A stretch of DNA of 64,000 bases from Planococcus sp. SK3692 (lineage in GTDB: Bacteria > Bacillota > Bacilli > Bacillales_A > Planococcaceae): positions 372,001 to 436,000 of the forward strand of contig NZ_JARCHV010000002.1 in the NCBI RefSeq assembly GCF_028890485.2, given 5' to 3'. Below the pieces are notes generated by a model. That model was given only the letters and a program-made list of their open reading frames with translations. It made no database searches and was not told the origin of the DNA. Made by a program: the position numbers and the translations under genes. Within the stretch, counting starts at the first letter, position 1, and each line of letters begins with the position of its first letter. Of this stretch, positions 1 to 7,075 are shown piece by piece.

Positions 1-30
1 GTGAGAAATGCAGAATAAAGGAGGAGTCCT

Positions 31-813
31 ATGGTGAGGCATTGGGATGCTGTGAAACTGGAAATAAATGATTTCATCGGTGTAGTTACACTAGATCACC
101 AACCACTCAATGTATTAAGCGATGCAGTGTTAGAGCAATTGGAACAAGCGGTTGATGCGTTACAAGAAACGGAGGTGCGTGCGGTCGTGTTGCGCTCTTC
201 AAGCGCTAAAGCATTTGCTGCTGGGGCGGACATCAGCCAATTTCCGGAACTGTCGAAAATGAGCGGCATCGAATTGCTGGAGAAAGGAAAGCGGATTTTC
301 GACAAGCTGACGGAAGGGAAAGCCCCTGTTATCTGTGCAGTCCACGGCTTAGCGCTCGGGGCGGGGCTGGAACTGGCACTTGCCTGCGACATACGCATCG
401 CTGATCACAGTGCGAAATTCGGGCTGCCTGAAACAGGTCTTGGCATTTTGCCCGGATATGGCGGAACACAGCGGCTTTCCCGTCTGGTCGGACCCGGAAA
501 AGCTAAGGAACTTATCCTCTCAGGAGTTTGGCTCAACGGGCAGGAAGCCTACGAAGCGAAGCTTGTCGAGCGGGTGGTGGCAGAAGGGCAAGCATTTGAA
601 ACGGCTTATGCGATGGCTGAACAAATTGCAAGAAAAGGGCCGCTTGCAGTCGCTTTTGCAAAAGAAGCGATTGATGAAGGCTTGGATTTGCCGCTATCGG
701 AAGCGCAGTATTTGGAAACACGGATGTTTGCGAAGCTTGTAGGCACGGAAGATATGAGTGAAGGTGTTCAAGCCTTCATTGAAAAGCGTAAACCGAATTT
801 TACGGGAAAATGA
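31..813 (+). CDS. Enoyl-CoA hydratase (crotonase family)
   Basis: Cytosolic crotonase-fold enzyme expected to add water to a 2-enoyl-CoA, giving (S)-3-hydroxyacyl-CoA. Its 260 residues match the single-domain family. The oxyanion-hole stretch AAGADIS lies near residue 64, GAGLELALACDIRIA near 111, and the two catalytic-type glutamates are Glu114 and Glu134, 20 apart as in the well-studied mitochondrial enzyme. An AGGAGG ribosome site lies 6 nt before the ATG. The stop is 16 nt before the 3-hydroxyacyl-CoA dehydrogenase gene, the next beta-oxidation step, which supports a hydratase rather than an isomerase role. The chain length of the substrate cannot be read from sequence. Confidence 0.9.
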   Translation: MVRHWDAVKLEINDFIGVVTLDHQPLNVLSDAVLEQLEQAVDALQETEVRAVVLRSSSAKAFAAGADISQFPELSKMSGIELLEKGKRIFDKLTEGKAPVICAVHGLALGAGLELALACDIRIADHSAKFGLPETGLGILPGYGGTQRLSRLVGPGKAKELILSGVWLNGQEAYEAKLVERVVAEGQAFETAYAMAEQIARKGPLAVAFAKEAIDEGLDLPLSEAQYLETRMFAKLVGTEDMSEGVQAFIEKRKPNFTGK

Positions 814-829
814 CGAGGGGGATGAACAA

Positions 830-1675
830 ATGGAGCGATTGGCAGTGATCGGCGCAGGCACGATGGGGAATGGCATCGCGCAAGTCGGCGCGGAAGGCGG
901 CATGGACGTCATTTTATACGACCTCGACCCGGCAGGCCTGGAACGCGGGATGCAGCGCATCGACAAGACGCTGCGGCGCAACGTCGAAAAAGGGCGCATG
1001 AACGAAGAACAGCGTGAAGCTGTGTGGGAGCGAATCCGCCCCAGTACAGATATCAATGACTTGAAAGAGATGGATATCGTTATCGAAGCAATCATCGAAA
1101 AACTTGAACCGAAAAAGGAGTTATTCGCCAAGCTCAATGGTATTTGCCAAGCGAAGACGATTTTTGCAACGAATACTTCAGGCCTTAGCATTACAGAGAT
1201 GGCCGCAAGTTCAGGCCGCAGCGCACAAGTCGTCGGCATGCATTTCTTCAACCCGGTGCCGATCATGAAACTGGTTGAAATCATCCGGGCAGAACAGACG
1301 AGCGATGAAACCTTTGAGCGGGCACATGAAATTGCGCAGCGCTTTAATAAGACCGCGATTTCCGTCAAGGAAGCGCCTTTATTTGCGGTAAACCGGATCT
1401 TGACGCCCATGATCAATGAAGCGGTCTTTGTATTGATGGAAGGCATTGCTTCAGCTGAAGATATCGATAAAGGCATGGAACTCGGCGCAAATCACCCAAT
1501 CGGCCCGCTTGCTTTGGCTGATTTGATCGGCCTCGACACGATGTTGTTTGTGGCCGAAACACTTTACGAAGAAACAAAAGACTCGAAATATAGGCCGGCG
1601 CCTTTGATGAAGCAATACGTGCGCGCAGGCAAGCTCGGCAGAAAGTCCGGAGAAGGGTTTTTTAAATACGAATGA
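830..1675 (+). CDS. 3-hydroxyacyl-CoA dehydrogenase (NAD-dependent)
   Basis: Oxidises (S)-3-hydroxyacyl-CoA to 3-ketoacyl-CoA with NAD. The protein opens with the Rossmann motif GAGTMG at residues 8-13, and carries the family signature HFFNPVPIMKLVEI in the middle, where the catalytic His is found. The C-terminal half is the helical dimerisation domain. At 281 residues it is the usual size of the short stand-alone (HbdA/PaaH-like) enzymes. The ATG at 830 was chosen over an upstream in-frame start because it follows a GAGGGG site and because the Rossmann fold starts directly behind it. It follows a crotonase and is 16 nt before an acyl-CoA kinase-like gene, within one plus-strand operon. Confidence 0.92.
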   Translation: MERLAVIGAGTMGNGIAQVGAEGGMDVILYDLDPAGLERGMQRIDKTLRRNVEKGRMNEEQREAVWERIRPSTDINDLKEMDIVIEAIIEKLEPKKELFAKLNGICQAKTIFATNTSGLSITEMAASSGRSAQVVGMHFFNPVPIMKLVEIIRAEQTSDETFERAHEIAQRFNKTAISVKEAPLFAVNRILTPMINEAVFVLMEGIASAEDIDKGMELGANHPIGPLALADLIGLDTMLFVAETLYEETKDSKYRPAPLMKQYVRAGKLGRKSGEGFFKYE

Positions 1676-1691
1676 CATGGAGGGCGTCACT

Positions 1692-2744
1692 ATGAGCAAG
1701 GCAACACCGAACACGAAAAAAACACAGGAAGTCGATTGGCAGAAAGTCGAACGGTTCTTGCGAAATGCATTGCCAGACTTGCCACAAGGCGAGATGGCCG
1801 TCCGCCAATTTTCGGAAGGCTATTCGAACCTCACGTACTTGTTGCAGATTGGAGACTGGGAAGGTGTATTGAGGCGACCGCCGTTTGGGGAGATTCCGCC
1901 GAAAGCGCATGATATGGAACGTGAATTCAAGATGCTCGAAAAAGTACATCCGGTGTTTCCGTTGGCACCTGAACCATATGTATATTGTGAAGATCCCGAA
2001 GTGATGGACAAGCATTTTTACGTCATGGAGAAAAAACAAGGGCTTGTCATCGATGAACAACTTCCAGAAGTGTACGGGAACCCGGAACAAGCAGGGCCAG
2101 TCATTTCGAAAAATGTCATCTCGACATTGGTTCAGCTGCAGGCGATCGATTACAAAGAAGCCGGACTCGCAGAGATGGGCAAACCGGAAGGATTCATGGA
2201 GCGGCAAGTGAAAGGCTGGATCAAACGCTATCATCATTCAAAAACTGACGATATTGAAGGGCTTGAAGAATTGGAGAAATGGCTTACGGCAAACATTCCC
2301 GTCAATGAAGAAACGACGATCGTCCATAATGATTTCAAATTGAACAACATGGTTATTGATGAAGAAAACCCGGGGCTTGCGACAGGCGTTCTTGATTGGG
2401 AATTGTCGACAATTGGCGACCCTCTCAGCGATGTCGGCTCGACTTTGGCTTATTGGGGGCAAGCAGAAGATGCGGATATCGGCATCAATATTATCTCCAG
2501 TCAGCCAGGCTTTTACAGTCGCAAGGAGTTCGTGGACGAGTATGCGAAGCAAAGCGGCCGTGACGTCTCGAATATCAACTATTACCTAGCGTTTGGGTTT
2601 TACAAACTGGCCGGGATTTTGCAGCAAATTTTTTACCGCTGGAAAAACGGCGAAATTGAAGATGAGCGTTTCCGCCATTTGAATAAAGCCGTCGCGAACT
2701 TGATCGATATGGCGAACCGGACGCGCAGGGGAGAAGTATTATAA
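1692..2744 (+). CDS. APH-fold phosphotransferase, LvaA / ACAD10-11 kinase-like
   Basis: Protein-kinase-like phosphotransferase of the aminoglycoside-phosphotransferase superfamily, about 350 residues. The catalytic-loop motif HNDFKLNN starts at His212 (catalytic Asp214), and the metal-binding LDWE motif has Asp235; YSNLTYLL near residue 44 belongs to the nucleotide-binding lobe. In established cases this branch (Pseudomonas LvaA, the kinase part of ACAD10/11) phosphorylates 4-hydroxyacyl-CoA so that the phosphate can be eliminated. A location between acyl-CoA enzymes fits that better than antibiotic resistance. ATG 1692 was chosen because GGAGGG (1679-1684) is its ribosome site; the upstream ATG at 1677 overlaps that site. 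The substrate is an inference; no partner acyl-CoA dehydrogenase is visible in the window. Confidence 0.8.
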   Translation: MSKATPNTKKTQEVDWQKVERFLRNALPDLPQGEMAVRQFSEGYSNLTYLLQIGDWEGVLRRPPFGEIPPKAHDMEREFKMLEKVHPVFPLAPEPYVYCEDPEVMDKHFYVMEKKQGLVIDEQLPEVYGNPEQAGPVISKNVISTLVQLQAIDYKEAGLAEMGKPEGFMERQVKGWIKRYHHSKTDDIEGLEELEKWLTANIPVNEETTIVHNDFKLNNMVIDEENPGLATGVLDWELSTIGDPLSDVGSTLAYWGQAEDADIGINIISSQPGFYSRKEFVDEYAKQSGRDVSNINYYLAFGFYKLAGILQQIFYRWKNGEIEDERFRHLNKAVANLIDMANRTRRGEVL

Positions 2745-2813
2745 CAAGCAGTGATGCGTTGGTTCTCGCTAGTTGAAATGAAGCGGGCTAGCCGGAATAA
2801 GGAGGCAACAGAA

Positions 2814-3287
2814 ATGGAACAGGAATTTCATTATGCGCCGTTTCGCATAGAAGCGGGAAAAATCCGGGAGTTTGCTTTGGCGCTCGGGTTAAGGAATCCG
2901 GTTTATTTCAATAAAGAAGCAGCATTGGATGCGGGATATCCGGATATTCCGGCTCCGCCTACATACACAACAGTCATCGATTTTTGGAATGAACGGGATT
3001 TTTATCAATTATTCGCGGTCTGGGGGCTAGACCCGAATGACATACTGCACGGGGAGCAAAGTTTTGATTATGAAAAAGACATGATCAGCGGGGATATCAT
3101 TTCTGCAACGGCTGTATTGACCGGCCGATTCGATAAAAAAGACAAACGCTTTTATTTGATTGAAACCACGTACCGCAACCAAGACCATGAAGTCATCCGT
3201 ATCGGTCGGGCGACTTTAATTGAAAGGCGGGAACAGCATGGCGCAGAAATTGCCGGACATCCAAAAACAAGCTCTCGCGCCGATTGA
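2814..3287 (+). CDS. MaoC-like dehydratase, N-terminal (FAS1-like) subunit
   Basis: A 157-residue hot-dog-fold protein of the FAS1-like dehydratase / MaoC N-domain type, recognised from the opening segment with YFNKEAALDAGYPDIPAPPT and the later LHGEQSFDYEKDMISGD block. It lacks an obvious Asp-x4-His catalytic pair. Its 3' end overlaps by 50 nt a gene for a second hot-dog protein that does carry that pair, so the two probably form one heterodimeric (R)-specific enoyl-CoA hydratase, as in known two-subunit MaoC enzymes. The ATG at 2814 follows AAGGAGG with good spacing; the longer reading with an in-frame start at 2751 has no such site. Confidence 0.82.
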   Translation: MEQEFHYAPFRIEAGKIREFALALGLRNPVYFNKEAALDAGYPDIPAPPTYTTVIDFWNERDFYQLFAVWGLDPNDILHGEQSFDYEKDMISGDIISATAVLTGRFDKKDKRFYLIETTYRNQDHEVIRIGRATLIERREQHGAEIAGHPKTSSRAD

Positions 3288-3609
3288 TATGGTGCGCTAT
3301 TCAGGTGCTTCAGGTGATTTTAATGAAATTCACACGGTCCCAAAAGTCGCTCGCAGCAAAGGATTCAAGGAACCGATCGTCCATGGCATGTTCTTGATGG
3401 GATGGGCTTCCGATGCCATCGACGAATGGTTTCCAGGCAGGAAGCTGAGTAAATTCACTGTGCGTTTTATCGGCATGGCACATGCAGGAGAGGCATTTGT
3501 TATCGAAGGGATGTTGACGACGGATACTGCCGGTGAGCTGCAGATCAAAGACGGCGCCGGCATAGGAAAGCTCGTTGGAAGCTTTGAACTGGAAGAGTTG
3601 CCTGTTTAA
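3238..3609 (+). CDS. MaoC-like (R)-enoyl-CoA hydratase, catalytic subunit
   Basis: A 123-residue single hot-dog protein. The hydratase-2 motif SGDFNEIH supplies Asp27 and His32, the expected catalytic dyad, followed by the GFKEPIVHGMFLMG block that is typical of MaoC/PhaJ proteins. Expected role is reversible hydration of a 2-enoyl-CoA to the (R)-3-hydroxyacyl-CoA in the cytosol, together with the preceding non-catalytic half. It begins inside the preceding gene (50-nt overlap), which implies translational coupling and equal amounts. The ATG at 3238 is preceded by AAAGGCGGG. The next gene is an SDR dehydrogenase that could oxidise the (R)-hydroxyacyl product. Confidence 0.85.
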   Translation: MAQKLPDIQKQALAPIDMVRYSGASGDFNEIHTVPKVARSKGFKEPIVHGMFLMGWASDAIDEWFPGRKLSKFTVRFIGMAHAGEAFVIEGMLTTDTAGELQIKDGAGIGKLVGSFELEELPV

Positions 3610-3649
3610 TTAACGGAATATTTCTGCAAATAGAGAGAGGGAGATAAGA

Positions 3650-4423
3650 GTGGAGGAATTTACTTATCCAAGTTTCGACCTGGCGGGAAAAACAGCGCTC
3701 GTGACCGGGGGCAGCAAAGGTATCGGCCTGGCAATTGCAGCCGGGCTCGCCCATGCAGGTGCTAAAGTGCTCATTACCGGGCGCGATGAAACGGTGCTTA
3801 AGGAAGCGGCGGATGAAATGAACGGCCGAAATCTGGATGTTTTCTGGAAATCAGCGGATGTGACATCCAAGCAAGCTGTCGCCGAGTTATTCGAGTTCAT
3901 CGATGCCGATTTCGGGGGAGTGGACATTCTCGTCAATAATGCCGGAATGAACATCCGTAAACCTCTGGTAGAAGTGGAGGAAGAAGACTGGGACCGGGTG
4001 CTTGGTACCAATTTGAAAGGCATCTTCCTGGTCGGCCAGCAAGCTGCAAAGCGGATGATTGGCCAAAATAGCGGCTGCATCATCAATATTTCGTCCATTA
4101 TGGGGCATGTCGGAAACCCGCTCCAGACGAGCTATGCGGCAAGTAAAGGCGGGATCAATCAATTGACGAAAGTGTGGGCAGCGGAACTCGCTGAACACAA
4201 TATCCGCGTCAACGCATTGGCGCCCGCTTATATCAAAACGCCGATGACAGAACCATTCCTGAAGGATCCGGAACGGCTGGAAAAATTGGTCAGCAGAACG
4301 ATGTTGAAGCGCATGGGCGAAGCAGGCGAGATGATCGGGCCGGCTTTATTCCTGGCATCGGAAGCATCCAGCTATGTGACGGGACAGATTCTTTATGTAG
4401 ATGGCGGATGGACCGCCAATTAA
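3650..4423 (+). CDS. SDR-family NAD(P)-dependent oxidoreductase
   Basis: Classical short-chain dehydrogenase of 257 residues. It shows the cofactor motif TGGSKGIG near residue 20, NNAG near 100, and the catalytic Ser with YAASK about 13 residues later. The enzyme probably oxidises a hydroxyacyl-CoA or reduces a ketone. Its position behind a two-subunit MaoC hydratase suggests (R)-3-hydroxyacyl-CoA dehydrogenase; next to the LvaA-like kinase, a ketoacyl-CoA reductase like LvaD is the alternative. GTG start at 3650 follows AGAGAGGGAG. The stop is followed at once by the repeated start region of the carrier gene. Confidence 0.88.
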   Translation: MEEFTYPSFDLAGKTALVTGGSKGIGLAIAAGLAHAGAKVLITGRDETVLKEAADEMNGRNLDVFWKSADVTSKQAVAELFEFIDADFGGVDILVNNAGMNIRKPLVEVEEEDWDRVLGTNLKGIFLVGQQAAKRMIGQNSGCIINISSIMGHVGNPLQTSYAASKGGINQLTKVWAAELAEHNIRVNALAPAYIKTPMTEPFLKDPERLEKLVSRTMLKRMGEAGEMIGPALFLASEASSYVTGQILYVDGGWTAN

Positions 4424-4440
4424 TAGATGGGGGGAAAGAC

Positions 4441-4499
4441 GATGGCAAATGGGAGGAAAGACGATGGCAAATGGGAGGAAAGACGATGGCAAATGGGAG
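4441..4499 (+). repeat. Tandem 22-bp repeat carrying ribosome sites and ATG codons
   Basis: The unit GATGGCAAATGGGAGGAAAGAC occupies 4441-4462 and 4463-4484, and a third partial copy begins at 4485 and runs to 4499. A degenerate relative, GATGG-GGGGAAAGAC, lies just before at 4426-4440. Each unit carries an ATG-GCA-AAT start-like triplet (4442, 4464, 4486) followed by GGGAGG, which serves as the ribosome site of the next unit. Because 22 is not a multiple of three, the three ATGs are in three different frames; only 4486 opens the carrier gene. Confidence 0.95.
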
Positions 4500-5868
4500 A
4501 AACACCGAGAGAGATCCAGTTTTAGAGAAACAGCAGAACAATCCGCTCGCTAAGGTAGCAAATGTATTCGCCAAAATCGCCGAAAAATGGCTGCCGGATG
4601 CATTCGTATTCGCGGTATTGCTGACGGCGATCGCCTTTATCGCAGGCGTGCTCTTTACGGATTCCGGGCCAATCGATATGATGCGCCATTGGGGAGACGG
4701 CATGTGGGGGCTTTTAACTTTTACGGCCCAGATTATCACGACTTTCGTCTTGAGTTATGCACTGGCGTTAACGCCGACCGTTTCCAAAGCGCTTGAGAAA
4801 ATCGCCGGCATCCCTAAAGGGCCGAATTCCGCGATTTTGATGGTGACTTTCACGGCGCTTGGCGCATCTCTCATCAGCTGGGCTTTCGGCCTGGTCGTTG
4901 CGGGGATCATCGCGAAACTGGTCGCAAAGAAAGTGCGCGACGTCGATTACCGTGTGCTCGTTGCTGCAGGGTATTCAGGGTTTTTAATCTGGGAAGGCGG
5001 CTTGTCATCTTCCCCGGCACTGTTTGTCGCGACCGCAGGGCACGTGTTTGAAGGGGATATCGGGATAATCCCGATATCGGAGACATTGTTATCGGCAGTG
5101 AATATTGCCATTGTTGTTATCCTGTTCTTCACGCTTCCTTTCGTTATGCGTTTTATCCATCCACGCAATCCAGAAGACCGTTATTTGGTGGACCCCGCGC
5201 GTTTGGAAGACCCGGTTACAGAAGAAACGCCGCAAGATCATGAGGATTACCCCAATGACAAAATCGAGAAATCCCGCCTTATTCCATTGATCGGCGGATT
5301 CCTCGGCTTAAGTTATTTGATCAACCATTTCTATATGAATGGTTTCTCGCTTGATTTGAATACAGTCAACTTGATCTTCTTGACGGCCGCGCTACTTATG
5401 TTCGGAAATGTCCGGGAGCTGGCGGCAGGATTATTGAAATCCGTCAGCAGTGTCGGTCAGTTCGTGTTGCAATACCCCTTCTATGCAGGAATCATGGGCA
5501 TGCTCGGCGCATCAGGGCTGGCTGTCATGATGTCGAATTTCTTCATTGACATTTCAAATGAAACGACCTTGCCGCTCTTCACTTTCTTATCGGCAGGAAT
5601 ATTGAACATCTTTATCCCGTCAGGCGGCGGCCAATGGGCAGTTCAGGCACCGATCATGCTTCCGGCCGCGCTTGAAATGGGCGTGGATCCGGCGAAAATC
5701 GTCATGGCTGTAGCCTGGGGAGATAGTTGGACGAATATGATCCAGCCATTCTGGGCGATTCCCTTGCTCGCAATTGCAGGCTTGAAAATCCGCGACATCA
5801 TGGGCTACACGATGATCGCCTTGATTTATGGCGGGTTGGTTATCGGCGCCTGCCTGTTAATCTTCTAG
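4486..5868 (+). CDS. AtoE-type short-chain fatty acid transporter
   Basis: Integral membrane carrier of the AtoE / short-chain fatty acid transporter family, 460 residues against about 440 for the Escherichia protein. Many hydrophobic segments are visible, starting near residue 38 (LPDAFVFAVLLTAIAFIAGV). The segment IPSGGGQWAVQAPIM, followed by AVAWGDSWTNMIQPFW, is characteristic. It should bring short-chain acids such as acetoacetate, butyrate or a related acid into the cell for the acyl-CoA enzymes around it. Start 4486 was chosen as the only ATG in the tandem repeat that is in this frame with a spaced GGGAGG site (ATG 4471 is also in frame but lies before that site). A short quinone-oxidoreductase gene follows 16 nt later. 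Confidence 0.88.
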   Translation: MANGRNTERDPVLEKQQNNPLAKVANVFAKIAEKWLPDAFVFAVLLTAIAFIAGVLFTDSGPIDMMRHWGDGMWGLLTFTAQIITTFVLSYALALTPTVSKALEKIAGIPKGPNSAILMVTFTALGASLISWAFGLVVAGIIAKLVAKKVRDVDYRVLVAAGYSGFLIWEGGLSSSPALFVATAGHVFEGDIGIIPISETLLSAVNIAIVVILFFTLPFVMRFIHPRNPEDRYLVDPARLEDPVTEETPQDHEDYPNDKIEKSRLIPLIGGFLGLSYLINHFYMNGFSLDLNTVNLIFLTAALLMFGNVRELAAGLLKSVSSVGQFVLQYPFYAGIMGMLGASGLAVMMSNFFIDISNETTLPLFTFLSAGILNIFIPSGGGQWAVQAPIMLPAALEMGVDPAKIVMAVAWGDSWTNMIQPFWAIPLLAIAGLKIRDIMGYTMIALIYGGLVIGACLLIF

Positions 5869-5884
5869 GAAAAGGAGCGTTCGT

Positions 5885-6868
5885 ATGAAAGCGATTATTG
5901 CAGAAACGACCGGCCCTCCTGAAGTGCTGAAGCTCCAGGAAGCGCCGAAACCAATAGCGAAAGATCATGAAGTGCTCATCAAAGTCGAAGCGGTCAGTGT
6001 CAATTTTGCCGATATTAAAGCGCGTCTCGGACAATATCACGGCGTGGCAAACAACGAGCCGTTCACGCCGGGGCTGGATTGCGCGGGCATCGTCGAAGAA
6101 ACCGGAAGCGCAGTCACCAGTTTTTCCATAGGCGACCGCGTACGTGCTTTCCCGGCTTCCGGGTCCTATGCGGAATATGTCGTTGCTTCAGACCAGCTTG
6201 TCTACAAGATTCCCGACAGTGTCTCTTTTGAGGAAGCGGCAGCGACTTTGACTGTCGGCATCACGGCCTATAATGTGCTGCACGAAGTCGCAAGAATCCA
6301 GCCGGGTGAATCGCTGTTGATCCACGCAGCAGCTGGCGGCATCGGCACGACCGCCATTCAATTGGCGAAACTTGCCGGCATCTCGGAAATTTACGGAACG
6401 GTCGGCAGCGAAGAGAAGATGAAAGTGGTAGAAGATCTTGACGCGATTGCAATTAATTATCGGGAGCAAAACTTCGCCGAAGTCCTCACTGAATTGACCG
6501 GTGGCAAGGGGGTGGACGTCATCCTGGATACGATAGCCGGTGAAAATTTCGAGCGCAGCCTGGAAGTTCTGGCTCCTTTCGGGCGCATTGTGTCATTCGG
6601 CCACGCCAATGAAGGGTCCGTTCCGGGCAATGTTAAAACAGATGAACTTCATTCAAGTTGCCGGGCGGTGCTCGGATACAGCACTGGCACTTACCGAAAG
6701 CAGCGTCCCGAGTTTTTAAAAAATGCAGAAGCCGCCATCAGCAAACTGCTCGAACAGCGGCAGCTGAACGTCTCGATTACCGGACGCTATCCGCTTGAAC
6801 AGGCAGCGCAAGCCCATGCGCTGATGGAAAGCCGGAAAAGTACAGGGAAACTGGTATTGCTTCCTTAA
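5885..6868 (+). CDS. Quinone oxidoreductase-like MDR protein (zinc-free)
   Basis: Medium-chain dehydrogenase/reductase of 327 residues resembling NADPH:quinone reductase. The N-terminal GroES-like domain contains VNFADIKARLGQYHG; the nucleotide-binding domain carries HAAAGGIGTTAIQLAKLAG near residue 149. No catalytic-zinc cysteine/histidine pattern is visible, which fits the QOR branch. The family moves a hydride from NADPH to quinones or alpha,beta-unsaturated carbonyls, in the cytosol. In this operon it may reduce an unsaturated acyl or enone intermediate, or simply detoxify one; the substrate is unknown. AAAGGAG lies upstream of the ATG. A hairpin terminator directly follows, so this is the last gene of the first transcription block. 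Confidence 0.85.
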   Translation: MKAIIAETTGPPEVLKLQEAPKPIAKDHEVLIKVEAVSVNFADIKARLGQYHGVANNEPFTPGLDCAGIVEETGSAVTSFSIGDRVRAFPASGSYAEYVVASDQLVYKIPDSVSFEEAAATLTVGITAYNVLHEVARIQPGESLLIHAAAGGIGTTAIQLAKLAGISEIYGTVGSEEKMKVVEDLDAIAINYREQNFAEVLTELTGGKGVDVILDTIAGENFERSLEVLAPFGRIVSFGHANEGSVPGNVKTDELHSSCRAVLGYSTGTYRKQRPEFLKNAEAAISKLLEQRQLNVSITGRYPLEQAAQAHALMESRKSTGKLVLLP

Positions 6869-6873
6869 CAATA

Positions 6874-6903
6874 GAAGAAGACTCGTCCTGGGTCTTCTTT
6901 TTC
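6874..6903 (+). terminator. Rho-independent terminator after the quinone oxidoreductase gene
   Basis: AAGAAGAC pairs with GTCTTCTT across a short loop and is followed by a T-rich tract. It closes the first acyl-CoA gene block. Confidence 0.75.
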
Positions 6904-6976
6904 TCGTGATGTGCAACTAGAGTTAAACACAGCGTTAAATTTTAAATAGTAGGGAAAATATTTTTTTGCAAAGGAA

Positions 6977-6992
6977 CATACTGAACGGTATG
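6977..6992. promoter_or_regulatory. Inverted repeat, possible TetR-type operator
   Basis: CATAC-TGAACG-GTATG in the 200-bp gap before the thiolase block. Size and ACTGAAC-type core are like operators of TetR-family repressors of acyl-CoA genes. No regulator gene is adjacent, so the protein that binds is unknown. Confidence 0.35.
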
Positions 6993-7034
6993 ATTAAATA
7001 GAAATTAAATTTTCTGACAAGTTTAAAGAAAAAA

Positions 7035-7048
7035 TGTAAGCCCTTTCA
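7035..7048 (+). promoter_or_regulatory. cre-like element before the thiolase gene
   Basis: TGTAAGCCCTTTCA matches the CcpA catabolite-response consensus at 13 of 14 positions, but the single mismatch breaks the central CG. It may reflect catabolite repression of acyl-CoA oxidation; weak. Confidence 0.3.
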
Positions 7049-7075
7049 ATGGGGGCGTGAAAAGGAGAAATGGAC

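Noticed and set aside
1-18. In-frame GTG...TAA that could be the tail of an upstream gene.
   Set aside because: Only five codons are visible; cannot be supported as a gene.
694-1476. Long antisense frame of 260 codons over the crotonase and dehydrogenase genes.
   Set aside because: Lies opposite two clearly recognised genes; no ribosome site; a composition artefact.
4441-4499. Tandem 22-bp repeat considered as a short CRISPR array.
   Set aside because: Units are directly adjacent without spacers and contain start-site elements.
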